NCBI GenBank assembly: GCA_022578965.1
Contig: MU400513.1
Span: forward strand, 1-64,000
Source: Xylaria sp. FL1777
Lineage: Eukaryota; Ascomycota; Sordariomycetes; Xylariales; Xylariaceae
Direction of reading: 5' to 3'
Length of the DNA: 64,000 nucleotides
Shown here: in pieces, positions 14,300 through 30,143 of the stretch
Numbering within the stretch: position 1 is the first letter of the stretch
Layout of the letters: each line of letters starts with the position of its first letter
Notes under the pieces: model-generated
Databases searched by the model: none
Seen by the model: the letters and a program-made list of their open reading frames with translations, nothing else
What the model was told of the DNA's origin: nothing
Position numbers and translations under genes: made by a program

Positions 14300-16076
14300 T
14301 ATATTATAAAAAAGCAAAGCAATTTAGTAACTTTATTAAGCATTAAATACTAAAATTCTATTAAAACTTTTAGCTACTAAATATATAATAATGCTAATTT
14401 TTAAAGGTTATATAAATATTTTTTAACTAGCTTATTTATATAAAACCTTTAGCTTTTTTACTTGCTATAGCTTTTTTTGCTTTTTTAATTATAACTTAAA
14501 GTTATATACTAGCTATAAATATAGCTTAAATATTTTTATTAGTACAAAAATAGCATATAGCTATATAAGCTTTAATAAATAATCGAAGTTTTTTATTAAC
14601 TTCTTTAAGCTAAAACATTATTAGCAGCACTTAGAATTAAAAGAACTTTAATAGTTAAAATAAGCATAAAATAAAGCTTAAAAACGTATAAATATTAATA
14701 TAGTTAAAAGTACTTATAGAATTATAATTACTACTTTTAATGCTTATTTTGCTTTTTTTGCATTATAAGCATTTAGTAAACTTGCTAGTAATATTGCAAA
14801 CATAAAAATTATTAATGTTTTTATATAGTTAGCATAAAAAAAATAGCAATAAAAAGTATATAATATACTACTATAACATAAGTAATATAATAATAATATA
14901 GCTTAAGCATTTTAGCATGCTTAATAAATATAAATTTTAAAGCTATTAGTAATACTTTAGCACAAAGCACTAAAATATTTACTTTTATTTTAAAAATTAA
15001 CGTTATAGCAAAAAAACATAACAACAAACAATTATAAAAGCTTAAACTATATAATAGCAAACTATTAGCTACTTTATTTAATACTATAAATTAAATAACT
15101 AATAAAAACTATAGCAAAATAATTTATAACTTTAAATATATAAGCTTAATATTAATTAGTATATATACTTAAGCTAAACTAGTTATAAATATATACTATA
15201 AAAAATATAGCAGCTATAGCAAAATAGATTTTTATATAACTGCAATACATTAATAATTAATTATATTATAAACTAAGCACTTTAATATATTAAAGCAAGC
15301 GTAAATTAAGCACATAATAGTAATAATAATAAAAATAATAAAATTAATAATTAAAAGAAAAAAGAATTAATATAAATAGCTAAATAAAATAACTTATTAC
15401 TTATTGCTACTTTATATTGCTTAATATATAAGCTACTTATAAGCTATACTTACTTAGTAAACTTACTGCAAAAAGCATAAAAACAGCTTAAAAAATAAAT
15501 ATATAAAAAACAAACTAAAAAATAATAAGTAATTAACTTTACTTATAACTTAGTTATAACTTAATTATAAAAAAACTAGTGTAGCAAAAAATTAGCAACA
15601 ATATTAAAGCAAGCAAACTATAATATACTAATAATACAATAAAAAAAGGTTTAAAAAAAAACTAAAAAAAAAAAGCAGCATATTTAGCTAAATAAGTACT
15701 AAAACTAAAAAAACTATTGCAAGCAGCACAAAGCAAGCAGCAATACTAAAGCAAGCAAACTATAAAGCAAAAAAAATATAAAAAAAAAAAACTATAAAAT
15801 AACTACATAAAGGTATATATATCTAGTTAACAGCATAATGCAAATAAACAAACAACTTAAAAGTAAAAAAGTAAAAAGCAAAGCACTTAATAAAATCGTA
15901 GCAAAACCAGTATAACCTAAGAATAAATATAAAATGTTTTTATTTAGCTATTAAAAAAAAAGTAAGCTGTTTATAGCTTGCTTTTAACCTATAAGCACAG
16001 TTTTTACTTATATATATAAAAAATAAAAACTAGCATAGCTAATAAGCTATTAGCTTAAGTAATACAATATATATAT
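14300..16076. repeat. ~1.78-kb repeat unit, copy 1
   Basis: This is a direct repeat of 16,625-18,405; both copies start near ATATTATAAAAAAGCAAAGC and end near TAAGTAATACAATATATA. Differences are mostly C/T or G/A. A minus-strand open frame of 79 codons (14,821-15,060) is kept in both copies; it is hydrophobic and low-complexity and I regard it as a chance survivor. The nature of the unit is unknown. Confidence 0.6.
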
Positions 16077-16624
16077 TATAAATATTTATTTTTATTTTAA
16101 GAGCTATAATAATAAACATAATTTAATAAAAGAAATTTAGCTTTATAAACTTATTATATAACTACTATTAATTATTAAAACATATATTTATATTATATTT
16201 TTTATTTATAGCACACTAAAAAAGCAAACAAATTTTTAACTAAGCTATTAGTTATTATATAACTTAAAAAAAGCACATAAAATAACTAAATAAGTTTTAA
16301 ATATAAAAAGGTTTAGCTATTATAACGTAATTAAAAAACTAATTAAGTTATAAGCAGCTATAAAAACACAAAAATAAAAGCTTTTAAATATAAAGCAAAA
16401 ATAACTAAGCATTAATACTAGCTTTTCTTTAAGCTAAAAAAGGTTTATTATAATTATAAAGCAAAAGCTAAAGCAGCTATTATAAAGCTATTTATTACTT
16501 ATAGTTTTAAAAAAGCTACTTATTATAAGCTTACGTTTATAAACTTTAAAGTAAAGTATAACACAATAAAATACTAAAAATAGCAATACAAAATTATAAA
16601 CATAGAACTACAAAAGTTAAAAAG
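16077..16624. repeat. Spacer between the two 1.78-kb units, containing a repeat fragment
   Basis: About 16,215-16,624 matches 6253-6670. It lies between two direct copies of a larger unit, so the arrangement is unit, fragment, unit. This could be one composite element or a nested insertion; no coding motif is legible. Confidence 0.5.
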
Positions 16625-18405
16625 CATATATTATAAAAAAGCAAAGCAATTAAATAACTTTATTAAGCACTAAATACTAAAATTTTATTAAAACTTTTAA
16701 CTACTAAATATATAATAATGCTAACCTTTAAAAGTTATATAAATATCTTTTAATTAGCTTATTTATATAAAACTTTTAGCTTTTTTACTTGCTGCAGCTT
16801 TTTTTGCTTCTTTAATTATAACTTAAAGTTATATATTAGCTATAAGTATAGCTTAAATATTTTTATTAATACAAAAACAACATATAGTTATATAAGCTTT
16901 AATAAACAATTAAAATTCTTTATTAACTTTTTTAAGCTAAAGAATTATTAGTAGCACTTAAAATTAAAAGAACTTTAATAATTAAAATAAGCATAAAATA
17001 AAGCTTAAAAACGTACAAATATTAATATAGTTAAAAGTATTTATAAAACTATAACTATTACTTTTAATACTTATTTTGCTTTTTTTATATTATAAGTATT
17101 TAATAAACTTACTAATAATATTGCAAGCATAAAAATTATTAATGTCTTTATATAGTTAGCATAAAAAAAACAGTAATAAAAAATATATAATATATTATTA
17201 TAACATAAGCAATATAATAGTAATATAGCTTAAATATTTTAGTATGCTTAATAAATATAAATTTTAAAGCTATTAGTAATACTTTAGCATAAAGTACTAA
17301 AGCATTTACTTTTATTTTAAAAATTAGCATTATAGCAAAAAAGCATAACAACAAGCAGTTATAAAAGCTTAAACTATATAATAGCAAACTATTAATTATT
17401 TTATTTAATACTATAAATTAAATAACTAATAAAAACTACAGTAAAATAAGTTATAACTTTAAATATATAAGCTTAATATTAGTTAGCATACATATTTAAG
17501 CTAAACTAATTATAAATACATATTACAAAAAGCATAACAGCTATAATAAAGTAAATTTTTATATAACTGCAACGCATTAACAACTAATTATATTATAAAC
17601 TAAGCATTTTAATATACTAAAGTAAGCATAAGCTAAGCATATAATAATAATAATAATAAAAGTAGTAAAATTAATAGTTAAAAAAAAAAAAGATTAGCAT
17701 AAATAGCTAAATAAAATAACTTACTATTTATTGTTACTTTATACTGCTTAATATATAAGCTATTTATAAGCTATGCTTATTTAGTAAGCTTACTGCAAAA
17801 AGCACAAAAGCAGCTTAAAAAATAAATATATAAAAAGCAAACTAAAAAATAATAAGCAATTAATTTTACTTATAACTTAGTTATAACTTAGTTATAAAAA
17901 AACTAGTGCAGCAAAAAGCTAGCAGTAATATTAAAGCAAGCAAACTATAATGTATTAATAATACAATAAAAAAAGGTTTAAAAAAAAACTAAAAAAAAAA
18001 AACAGTATATTTAGCTAAATAAATGCTAAAACTAAAAAAACTGCTATAAGCAGCATAAAGCAAGCAGTAATACTAAAGCAAGCAAACTATAAAGCAAAAA
18101 AAATACAAAAGAAAAAAAACTATAAAGTAACTACGTAAAAGTATATATACTTAGTTAATAGTATAATATAAATAAGTAAACAACTTAAAAGCAGAAAAAT
18201 AAAAAGCAAAGCACTTAATAAAATCGTAGCAAAACTAGTGCAACTTAGAAATAAATACAAAATGTTTTTATTTAGCTACTAAAAAAAAAGTAAGCTGCTT
18301 ACGGCTCGCTTTTAACCCATAAGCATAATTTTTACTTATACATATAAAAAATAAAAACCAGCATAACTAATAAGCCGTTAGCCTAAGTAATACAATATAT
18401 ATTAT
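16625..18405. repeat. ~1.78-kb repeat unit, copy 2
   Basis: This is the direct copy of 14,300-16,076. The same 79-codon minus-strand frame persists (17,148-17,387) with scattered substitutions relative to copy 1. Near 18,300-18,370 this copy retains GCTCGC and CCGTTAGCC where copy 1 has the T/A form, so the two copies were mutated independently. Confidence 0.6.
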
Positions 18406-19802
18406 ATTTTTAAATAAAATGCTTTATTTTAATTAAAATAAACTTTAATTTTTAAAGCTATATTATTAAGAAATAGCGCGTAGTAATAAGCTTTTTTTTG
18501 TTATTTATAAAAACAATGGTTTTAAGGATTAAGTGTGCTATACTACGTTATGTTTTGCTAATTAAAAAACTTAATTACTAGTAATTTTTTATAATAGTAC
18601 TTTTTTTTATAAAATAAATAACAAAAAATATATTAAGTTAATTAATTAAAGCATAAACAAATTATAGTTTTTTTAAATAAATATTTTATTATTAAAATTT
18701 AGCTTTAAGCAATATAAACTTTTAAACGTTTAAGCTTAATATAGCAATATAACTAAACTATAGTATATTTTATAAAACTAACGCTTTTATATAATATATA
18801 TTAAAGTATACAATTTGGAAATTTTTTTATTAATAAATTATATAAAGCTTATTAATAGTTATAAATATAATTTTTTAGTTAAACAAAAAGTTATAAAGCA
18901 AATTAATAAAATATTTTTAAATAGCTTATTTAAGCCTAAAAATAACATATATAAAGCGTTTTAAAGCTAACTTAGCTTATATAGCATTATTTTATTAAAT
19001 AATAAAAATATACTTTTATAACTATTTATGTAGTATTAACTAACTTTTGTTGTATTATTTATTATTAATAATAAATAAATATTAAGAATTTAAGCAATTA
19101 AATTAAACTAATTATGTTTTAATTGTTTTAATAAGCATAATTATAAAGTTATTATATTTTATATAATAATTAAAACAGTTTATAATATAATGTTTTTTTT
19201 ATAACTAGTTTAAGCTACTAGTATAGTGTTATTATAATAAAATACTATACATTAAATTAACTTAATTTGTTTAGCTTTAAACTTAAGCTTATATAATTTG
19301 TTAAATTAATAACAATTTAAAATAGCATTAATAATAGTTTATATAAAGTTATATTTTAATATATATTATTAATTATGTTTTAATTACAGCAAAATATATT
19401 ATATAAAATACTAAATATAATTATTAAGTAAATGCTTTAATATTATATTACTAGCTAGTTTATTTAGTTTATTAAGCTTTTTAATAAATTTTAAAAGTTT
19501 TAAAGCTATTAGTTTTTTTAAAAAGTAACTATTAATTAAGCTAAAGCTAGAATTATTAAAAGTTTACGGTTTTATAATAAAGTAAAAAAATAATACTAGT
19601 TAATAAATTAATAAATAAAGCTTAACTTTTAACCGTTTAAGCTTAAAACATTATAACATAATAAAATATTTTAATTATAAAGTTAGCACTAAATATAAGT
19701 ATTACTATAAAAAGCTTTAAGCAATGTTATAATTATTATTTTTAAGGTTTATTAGCAAATAGTTTATAAGTATAAATAGTATATATACGTATATAAAGTA
19801 AA
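18406..19802. other. Unassigned AT-rich stretch
   Basis: No gene, LTR pair or recognisable repeat copy was found here. Composition is the same as in the surrounding RIP-decayed block, so it is probably more eroded transposon sequence. Confidence 0.5.
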
Positions 19803-22800
19803 GCAATTGCTATATAAGCATAAAAAATTGCTATATAAGCATAACTTTATATAAGCATAACTTTTCTTAGGTTTTTATTAGCCTAAAAAAAAATTGTTAA
19901 TAAACTTAAGTATTGCTTTTTTATGCTAATTTATATAGCTATTATACTATTATATTATATTTATTACATTATTAAAGAAACTTTAACGTTTAATGTTTTA
20001 TTACGTATTATAATAGCTTTACAATTTAACTAAAGCTACGCTTGCGCTTTTATTTTTAATAATTTTTATTATTGTTAAAAATGCTAGCAAACTAATTATG
20101 TTATAAAGTTGTTAAGCTACTTTCGCAAAAATATAATTTTTAACCTTTTAGCTTAGTTATACTACTTATATTTTTTTAGCAATAATAACCTTTTTTTAAG
20201 CTTGTTTGCTTTTATTAGTAATAACTGTTTTAGTATGTTTGCTTTTTATAGTGCTAGTAATGTTAATGCTTTTAAATATTTTTACTGCTTACTTTTAAAC
20301 TTTTTTAATTATTTTTCGTTTTTATAAAACATAAAGCTTTTATAAACTACTATAAAAAATGCAAAGTAATAATGCGATTTATTTAAATTAAACTAACGCT
20401 AATAATACTAGCTTTTTTTAGCTTATATAAACGCTAATTTTTAAACTAAAGGCTAACTTTAATTTTTTTTTTAAAGCAGCTTAATTGTTTTGATTTTTTT
20501 TAAGCTTAAGCTTTTTAATTGCTAGCTAAGCTAAATTTAAAACTGCTTTTAATATTGTTTGTAGCATAATTAGTTAAAATTATTAGCTTATTACTTAACT
20601 GCTTTAGTTATATAAATAAGTACAAAAATAGCATAAATAATTTAGCTTTTTACTGCTTTATTTAAACAAATATAAATTATTACTTTTATATTTACTTTTT
20701 AATAATATATAATTAATATTAAGTTTGTTTTAGTTAATATTATTTTGCTTGTTTAAAAGGTTATTTTATAAGCATATTTTTTTTTAAAATTAGCTAGTGC
20801 TTTTGTTTTAACAATTATTTTTAATTAAGGTATTTTGCTTTTTTTAAAACTTTTTATTGCTAAGCTTACTAAAATTGTTTTTTTTACTAGAATTTATTTT
20901 AAATTTACTTATACTAAGCAAACTATTTTTTAGCAACGATTTATTGTTTTAATATATTAATAACTTTGCTAAATTTAATAGCTTTAGTTTAATTAAAAAA
21001 AATAGCTATTTGTATAAAAAACAGAAAATATGCTTTTTTATTTAATATAATAAATATAGCAAGCTTAAGAAACCCTAAAGTAATAAAATTTGCAAATAGA
21101 AATTATAAAAATCAAGTTATAAATAATTTATAATTATAAAAGCTTAAAAAAAAAGCATATAATTATTATGTTTTTTTAGTAATACAAAGTATTATAAATA
21201 TAACTATAACTTAAGTTTTAATTTGTTTATATATTTTTTGTATTAAAAGCTTATTAAGCTAGTAAAAAAAACAATTAAAGCAATAAGTTATTATATAAAA
21301 ATTTAAGCGTAAAATGTTTAAAATATAGTTAAAAAGCAATATAATAAGTCTGTTTTTACTTAAAAAAACATATATAATGCTTAAAACTATATTAACTAAA
21401 TAAAGCTAAATAGCTATAATTTAACTATAGCTTTTATTAAGCTTTTTAATAAGCAAGAAATTTTATATGTTATAAAATAAAATAATAAAAAACTTAATTG
21501 CTTAATTAGCTTTATATAAACATTTTTATATTATATAAAAATATAAAAGCAATTTTTTAAGGTTATTAGTTTTAATAACATATATAATATAAACTGTTTT
21601 AAGCTTTTTTTATTTTAAGTAATTAGTTAAATATATTTAAGCATAGTTTTTAATGTAGCGTTTAGCTTAATTAACAACAAAAAGCAAAAAGATTTTTAGT
21701 TTTTTGCTAAAAGTATTTATTAAATTTTAACTAAAACATTTATACAAAAGCTTAAAATTATTATTATTAATTATAACAAATTAATAAAAACAGCATTAAA
21801 CAACTAGTTTTTTTTAGTATAGTAATAACTTTATATTTACTATATTAATTTAAATGTTTTATTAAAAGCTAAGCAAAAATAAATAAGCAGCTATAATAAA
21901 AGCAGTAGCTTTTTTAGTAATAATAGCAAAAATATTAACTTTTTTACTTAAAGTTAAATTAAGCTAAATTTTATTAATAAATAGCTATTTAATATTAAAT
22001 GCTTTAATAATAACAAGATTTTTTATAGCTATTAAAGTATTTTAATAATATAAAAAAAAGTGCTATTTATTAAAACTAAAGCAAAATATAAACAAGCGTA
22101 AGCTAAGCTTTATTAAAAGTTTAATAATTAGCGCTTAATATTATAATATTTTTATAAAACATAAATGCTTTTAAAATTTTAATAAATATATTATTATATT
22201 TACTAATATTATAACTTTAGTATTTAAGTTATTTTTAAAATAAAAGCAAGCAATAATAATATAAAAAGTTATTTTTTAAATAATATAAGCAATTTATATT
22301 ATTTTATAAAAGCAATGCAAAAAATAATAACTAATTAAAAGCATAACTTTATTTAAGCTTATGTTTAAAATAAAGTTTTATTATAGCATATTTATTTATT
22401 AGCTATAAAAAATTATTTAAGCAAGCTTTAAATAGTTATATTATTAAAAGGCTTAGTACTATTTAATAAGCAGTATAGTATTGCTTAAATATTTATATTA
22501 AGCAAGCAAAACTTATTTTTAATTAATATAAAATATTGCATAAATAACTACATAGTTTTTATTAAGCTTAAAATTCTTTATTACTATAAAGTTTACTTAA
22601 AACTAAGCTTTTTTATTTTATTTATTAAGCTAAATGTTTACTTTTATTAATAACTATATAAGTTTTTAGCTAAAGATTTATATTAATATATTTATAACTT
22701 AAAGGTTATTAATTTATTTTATAGTTAGCTAAAAAATATAGCGCAAAATATATTACTATATTTTATAATTAAAGCTAATATACTTATAATAAGCTAGCTT

Positions 22801-23056
22801 ATAAAGCAAAAGCAAAGTTAGCTATAAAAAAGTTAAAATAAATTGTTTTTAGCTAAAGTAAAGCAAACTTTTGCATAAAATAGCAGTGCTAAAACAAATA
22901 AAAGCGCTTTGTTTTTTTAATACTAAATGTATAGTTAAATTGCTACATTAAATACTAAAAAGTTAATAAATAGTAAGTTTAAAAAATAATAATTATAGCT
23001 TAATATTTAAAAGCAAAAAAGTTAATAAAAATTAAAATAACTATAAATATTATAGC

Positions 23057-23343
23057 TGTTAGAATAACTAGTTATTAGTTGCAACTTTTATATATAGTAC
23101 GTACAATAAGTTTTGCACAAAGACCACTTTATGCAAAAGCTATTGCATAAACTAAAGTAATCTTAGTGTTAGCTTAGCTTATACACTAGTAAAGTTTTTA
23201 TATATAAAAGAGAACTTTTGCTTCGTACGAATTTTTTTTTCTTTTAAACATACAAAATATAAACAGCTTATAATATAAAGATTATTATACTTTGTTTTAG
23301 CATATATATGTTAGATATATAATCGTATAAAGCTTATTTAATA
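23057..23343 (+). repeat. 5' LTR of the copia element
   Basis: 287 bp, starting TGTTAGAATAACTAG and ending AGCTTATTTAATA. It pairs with 30,144-30,430; differences between the two are mostly transitions. Confidence 0.8.
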
Positions 23344-26300
23344 CTAATTAGTAGTTATATTTGCATTTTTAACTTACTTATAACGAACTATAAATTAGCT
23401 AAAGTAATAACGAAATTATATAATATACTTTTATTTTAATTTGTTAAAAAAAGATTTGTTCTTTGTATTGCGCTTGTTTTTTTTTTAATGTATAAATATA
23501 TTGTTTAGTTTATTTTTTTTAATTGGCTAAAGTAAACATGTATAAAGAAAAAAAAAAAAAAATCTAATTTATTTACGTATAAAAACTAAACTTTTAACTT
23601 GTTTATTAGTACTAAGAACAAAATAAAAAAAATAGCAGGCAATTTTGCTATTTTTTTAACTATATTGCTATATAAATACTAAGCAATATATTAATTATAC
23701 TGCTGTATAAAAACAAAACAGCAACTTATATAACCTAGATATAGAATTAAATATATTATATAATTTAGCTAAATTTACTATGTTTTAAGAAAACAAATAA
23801 CTGCTTATAATATTTTTAAAGTTAAAGCTAGTTACTTTTATGTACGAAAACTTAGCTAAAAACGTCTTAATAAGCGTATAATAAATAAACGTTTAAATTA
23901 ATTTTAAAATATAAGGCTAAAAGATTAATTTTAGCTGTGCAACTAAAATTAAGCTAAATATTAAGCTAGCATTTTATTATGTTAACTATTTATATTTCTA
24001 TAGATTATTGGACTACTTTTAAGAAAGGTTTGCTAAAACTTTTAGAAAATAAACAAAAAATTATTTCTAGAAAATTTATTAAAGTGTATAAAGCGCTTTG
24101 CTTAAGAACTTTAAGTTAAAAAAAATTTATTTAACGTTAAAAATAATTATAATTTAAACGCTTATAAGAATAGCTTATAAAGACTTTATAATTAGAAAAT
24201 TAAAAAAACTACTAAATATTTGTTATATAATAACTATTTAACTATTAGTAATATTTTTAATATTAAGCTAATAGCTAAATATTTTTTTGTATAATAGTTA
24301 GAACTTTTTAAACTATTTATATACTAAACTATTTTTTAAAGACCTAAGTTTTAACGTATAATTTTAAACGTAATAATATAAACATTAATTATAATTAATT
24401 TAGCTAAGTATTAAACACTGGAATTTTTTTAAGCTGTTTAATCTTTATATAACAAAAGCAAGCTATAAACTAATTTTTTAACTAGTATATAAATATTTTG
24501 TTTAGTATTATTTATTGCGAACATTAAAGCAAAAAACATATGTTTGTATAACATTAAATCTAGCTGTTAAAAGCATGTTTTTTAATTTATTTTTAATAAA
24601 GTTTATATAAAACAGATTTATATTTTTTAATAAATATATTACTTTTTAAAAAAACTAAAATTTAAACTAAAACTATATAAGTAAGCTATATAACTTATTA
24701 TATAATAAGGCTTGTTTATTTATTATTGCTTACTAATATATTAAAATTATAAAAAATTAATATTATGCTATATTTTTATATATTTTAAAGGGTTATATAA
24801 AGAACTTTTTTATTAACTATATTAGTTTAAATAAAACTTAAAGTAAGATATATTATATAATAAATACTTATTTTAATACTAATATAAACTATAGCTAATA
24901 TTAGGCTAATTAAACAATAGTTTTTTTTGTATAAATAAAAAAAAAAAACTTAAACCTAGTTTTGCATAAAATATTTAAATTAATGCTTAATAAGCTTAAA
25001 AAAGCATAGCAAACGTTTAGTGCTAATTATTAAAGCAAAATTTAACTAAGTATAAATGTTATATAAGTATATTAAAATGTACTAAAATTAGCTATAGTAT
25101 TAATTTTTTAAAAACTTATATGCAAAGGATTTTTTGCTAACTTATAAGCATGCTTATATATAACGTTAAATAATATAGCAAAAACTTTCGTATAAAAAAA
25201 CAATAAGTTATATTTTATAAACTAAAAATATAATTATAGCTATACAAAAAATTAATAACTTAAATTTATATTAAAATTATTAAGTTAACTAACTAAATAG
25301 CTAAGTTACTTTTAAAGCTGTAATTAAAAAGACTAAAACTTTTGTATAAACAAGAAATGCTTTATTTGCTAAAAGAAAAGCTGCTAGTTAACATGTTATA
25401 CTTTTTAAGAAAAGGCTTGTATAAAAAATGTATTTTTTAATTCGCACAAAATAATTTATAGCTAGGAATTTATTCTAAAAGAATTCTTTTTATATATAGC
25501 AAAATGCAAAGAATATTTAGAGTTAAATAATAGTGCTAAAAATATTAATAAAGAATTTAGTAACTAGACTATTTAGTATTTAATAAATAGCGCATTTTTC
25601 TATTATATAACAAGAAAAAATATTTAAAACTATAAAATAATAGTGCTATATAATTAGTTTGTATTAAGCAATTATTATTGTACGAACTATTAAAGTGAAC
25701 TTTAGAATATTAGCGCTTTTAACTATTTAACGGTAAAAAAAGCTTAATTAAAAGCATACTTTTAAATATATTTTTATATAAAAGTTAGTTAAACTTTAAG
25801 TAGCGTTTATATTTGTTTTAGCAGAAATAATACTATAAGTACTATAAGCACTATATAAATAAAAAATACCTTTAGTATAACTATATATTATGTTTTAAAT
25901 ATCTTTATTTTTTTTTTATTTTTATTAAAAAACGCTAACTACTTAAAAGCATATTTTAATAATATAAAAAACGTTATTATATAACAAAACAAAAAAACTA
26001 TTTTTGTTATATAGAAATAAAAACATTTGTTTTTTAATATTAGCTTATATAAAGCAAGTTTATACTTTACGGAAATAAAACTTTAAAAGCTTTATAAATG
26101 CTTTAAATATCTTTATATAAAGAAACTATATAATATGCTTAGTTATGCAAGCTATAATGTTAATTGTTTTGCTTTAAAAAAGATTTAGAAGTTTTATTAT
26201 TATTGTTAGTTATATAACTAAGTACTTTATTGTTTTAAGTTTATAATTAAAAATAACTATAACTTTAATTATAAAGTTATAATTAATGCTGTATAAATAA

Positions 26301-29300
26301 ACAATAAGCAGGTTTTATATATAATTAATGCAGCTATATTATTTTAAGTAGCTATATTTTTAAAATTTATGTTTGCATAAAATGCTTAAAAAGCTTTATA
26401 TAAATGTTAAATTAACGTATACTAAAAACTTTTAGATTATATTATATATAACTTTAGTATGAACTTTTTGTTTGAAAAATTTTAGAACTAAGCTAAAATC
26501 ATAAGTATAAAGTGCTAAAAAATGCTTGTTAAAGCTTATTAAGCTATTAGCAAAATAAAAAAAGCATATAAACTTTTTTATTATATATATAATATACTAA
26601 AAGCTAAACTAAATTATTATATAAAAAATAAGTTAATTTTATAAATAGCAGTTAAAGCTTTAAATAATACTGCAAAGCTTAATAGCTTAATTTTAATGCT
26701 TTTTATATTTAGGGCATATTTAAAGGTTAATTAAAACTTTTTTTTTTTGCTAAATATTATACGAAGGGCTAAAGCAGTTAAAAAAGCTATAAAAATGCTT
26801 TGCAAAAAACAAACAAAAGTTAAAATTAGCTATGTAATCTATAAACGTAATAAGCTAGCTTTATATAAAGTATTATTTTTACTTTTACGTAGTAAAGTTT
26901 TTATATAGTATAAAAAGCAAAGCTAAAAAAAACTGTACAAAATATAATTAATTAAGAAACTTAATATAATTATTAATTTTATAAATAGCTTAATCTGCTT
27001 TAAATAAACATAAGTTAAGCTATATTACTATATAATTAAACATACTTTAGCAAATAATAAAGAAAAAAATATAACTGCTATAAAACTAGCTATAAAACTA
27101 GCTATATAAAAAAAACGCAAAAAACTTAAAAAAACTAAGAACTTTTTTATAGCGTTTATATAAAATATTAATAATTTGTTTTTAACTTTAAAAAAGAAAT
27201 AAAACTATGCTTTAATAGTAAAGTTACGTAAAAATAGCATTATTAGTACTTTTAGCACTTTGTTCGAAAAATTAAACGCTATAAAAATTAATAACTTTGT
27301 TATATAAGGTGTTTTTTAGTTTGTAAAATATAATTTAAACAAACATAGTAACACTTAAATTTTTAAGTTTTGCTTTATACAAAAAATTAAAAAAAAAACA
27401 ATTAAGCTATACAAAAAGTTTAAATTAGTTATATAAAGTTATAATAATATAGAAAAAAAAACTATATTAATTTAATTACTAATAATTTAGCAAATAAGCT
27501 AATAGCTATTATTAGCTTTAGGCCTTTTGTTAATTTAAGACTTTAATGCTTTAAGCAAGCTTTAAAATATTATGCAAGCATACGTATAATTAAAAAACAA
27601 GCTTGCATAAAAGATTCTTGCATAACTATTTTTTAAACTTGTTTTAAAATATTTTAAAAAAACAATTATATAAATCGTATAACTATTATATAGCTTAGCT
27701 AAGTTAAAGCTATATTAGTTTAAGACTTATTACTAATATTACTATAAAAAACTTAGTATAGTAGTTTTTATATATAACTTATGTTTATTGTTTATATTAG
27801 GACTTTTATATAAATTTAGTATTATAAGTTTATAAATAAACAATATGTTTAGTTTTGCTATACTTAAATTCTTAGCAAAGAAAAAATATAAGTTATATAA
27901 AGCAAAATTTTATATAAAGCTAAAAAAAACTTTATAATAAAATTACTTTATTAAATTTAACAGTAGTTAAGTTATTTTTTTATATAAAAAGAATATAATA
28001 CTTATATAAAAAAGCTAAGTAAACTAACTAGCCTTAATTAACTTTTATATAAAAAATGCTATATAGTAATATGTTTTTTAATGTGTACGTAGTGTTTATA
28101 TAAATAGCATTTGCTAATTAAAAACTGCGTATAACTTTATAGCTGCTGCTTAAATAACTGATTTAGCACTAGCAAATGTTAAGAATTTAAACTATAAGAT
28201 TAAGTAGCAAATAAATAATTATAACTGCGGATTAACGTTTATACCTTTAGATTTAAGCTATATAAAATTGTTTATTTTTATAAATGGTTTATTTATAAAT
28301 AATACTAATATAACTTTATAACTTAGATTTATTATTATATTTGCAATAAAGCACTATATAAAAAAAAACCTAGCTTTTAAGATTAAAGAAAACATTATAT
28401 ATTAAAACTTTAGCAAATATAAGCAAGTAACACAAAATATGCTAGCTAATAAATTATATAGCATAATAAATAGCTTTAATAGCATTATAGCTTTTTGTAT
28501 AACACTTTAAAAAATTATAATTACGCTAGAAATATTTTTAATTTTTGCTGTATTATGTTTAAACTTAAAATTGTTGTATAACTATTTAGTAAAGCTAAAA
28601 ATTACTTAAAAGAAATGCCTTATAATTAATATTATATTATTTAAAAAATTATATAAAAAGAGAAAAATTTTTAAAGTATAATAAATTAATAGCAAAGATA
28701 ATTTAGCTAATGTATTTATAAAAAAAACATTAAACTAAGCGCTAAAGATTTTAGTATTTATAAACTAGCTAACTATATAAATAAAAGCATTTATAAAAAA
28801 AAAGTAAAAATAACTTTTGTATAAACAAATTAAAAAAAAAGTCGAAAAAATACTTTTGTATAAAAATTATTACAATAATTATACAATAAGTAAAAAAGCA
28901 ATAAGCAAATATATTTAATTTTAAAAAAAATACTAAAAACTATAAAATATTGCAAATTTTACATTTTCTTTTATATAATTATTTTTTAAGCTATATATAA
29001 ATGCTTAACATTTCTTTTTATTTTTTTTATTAAACTACTATATAATACTTAACTTTTCTTTATTTATTTAAGCATAATAATTGCAATAAGTATTATATAA
29101 TTGCTAAACGTACGTAGTATATGCATTACTTTGGAATTTTATTACCTATTAGTAACCCTAAAATAAAAAGCTTTTATAATTTATATAAGCATTTTAGCCG
29201 CATAAAGCAACTATAATGTTATATAACTAAATAAGTACTATATAAAAGTAACTTTTATAACGAATTATTTAAGCTATAATAAAAGCAATCAAAGCACTAT

Positions 29301-30143
29301 ATAAAATCTAAACCTTAATATTAATTAAAAGCATTAATATAACTTAAAACTTGTTACCTTTTATATAATAAACAATTATTAATAAACTACTTAAATAATA
29401 AGCTATACAAAAAAAAAACAAATATATATATTTATATATAGCAACTAAAAGAACAATTAATTGCTAAGATTATTAATTAGTAGTTATATAACGTTATAAC
29501 CACTGTTTTAGCTTATAACGCAAAGCTAACAACTATTAATGTTATATTATAGTAAAGCAGTTATTATATAAATATATATATATATATATGTAAGTATATA
29601 TATAAAAATAACTAAGTGTAAAGTTGTTATAAGTATATATATATGTATATAAAGCAGCTAATAGCAAAATAAGCAGCTATATAAAATAAAAGGTTTAAAG
29701 ATATAAAAGCAACAAAAAGTACTATAAAATTTAAGCTTTTTTTATAAATAAAGCCTAGCTTTTATACTTTAGTATATTATTAAACTTACTACTATATAAA
29801 AAAAGAACTTTTAATTAACCTTAGTATAAATTATTTACTATTAATACTTTATTTTATATTATTAGTTAACGTTAGTTAATTATATAACAATAAAAACAAA
29901 GGACTTTAATTATGCTAGCAATAATTAAACTGCATAAAAGTTTAAGTGCTTTACTTAAAAAGCAATTATTTTTAAACTTAAACTTTGTATAACTATAAAG
30001 TTTAAAAAAGGCAAACATATAAGCAACCTTTTTTTTGCAAGAACTAAAGTACTAAGTGTTTAACTTTTTATAGAATTATTCTTTTTTATTTCTTTTAAAT
30101 AGTATTATACAAAAAGAATTGCAACTAAAAAAAAAGTAGCTAG

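Noticed and set aside
14821..15060. 79-codon minus-strand frame, also at 17,148-17,387, as a membrane peptide
   Set aside because: Hydrophobic only because AT-rich codons encode such residues; it lies in RIP-mutated repeats.
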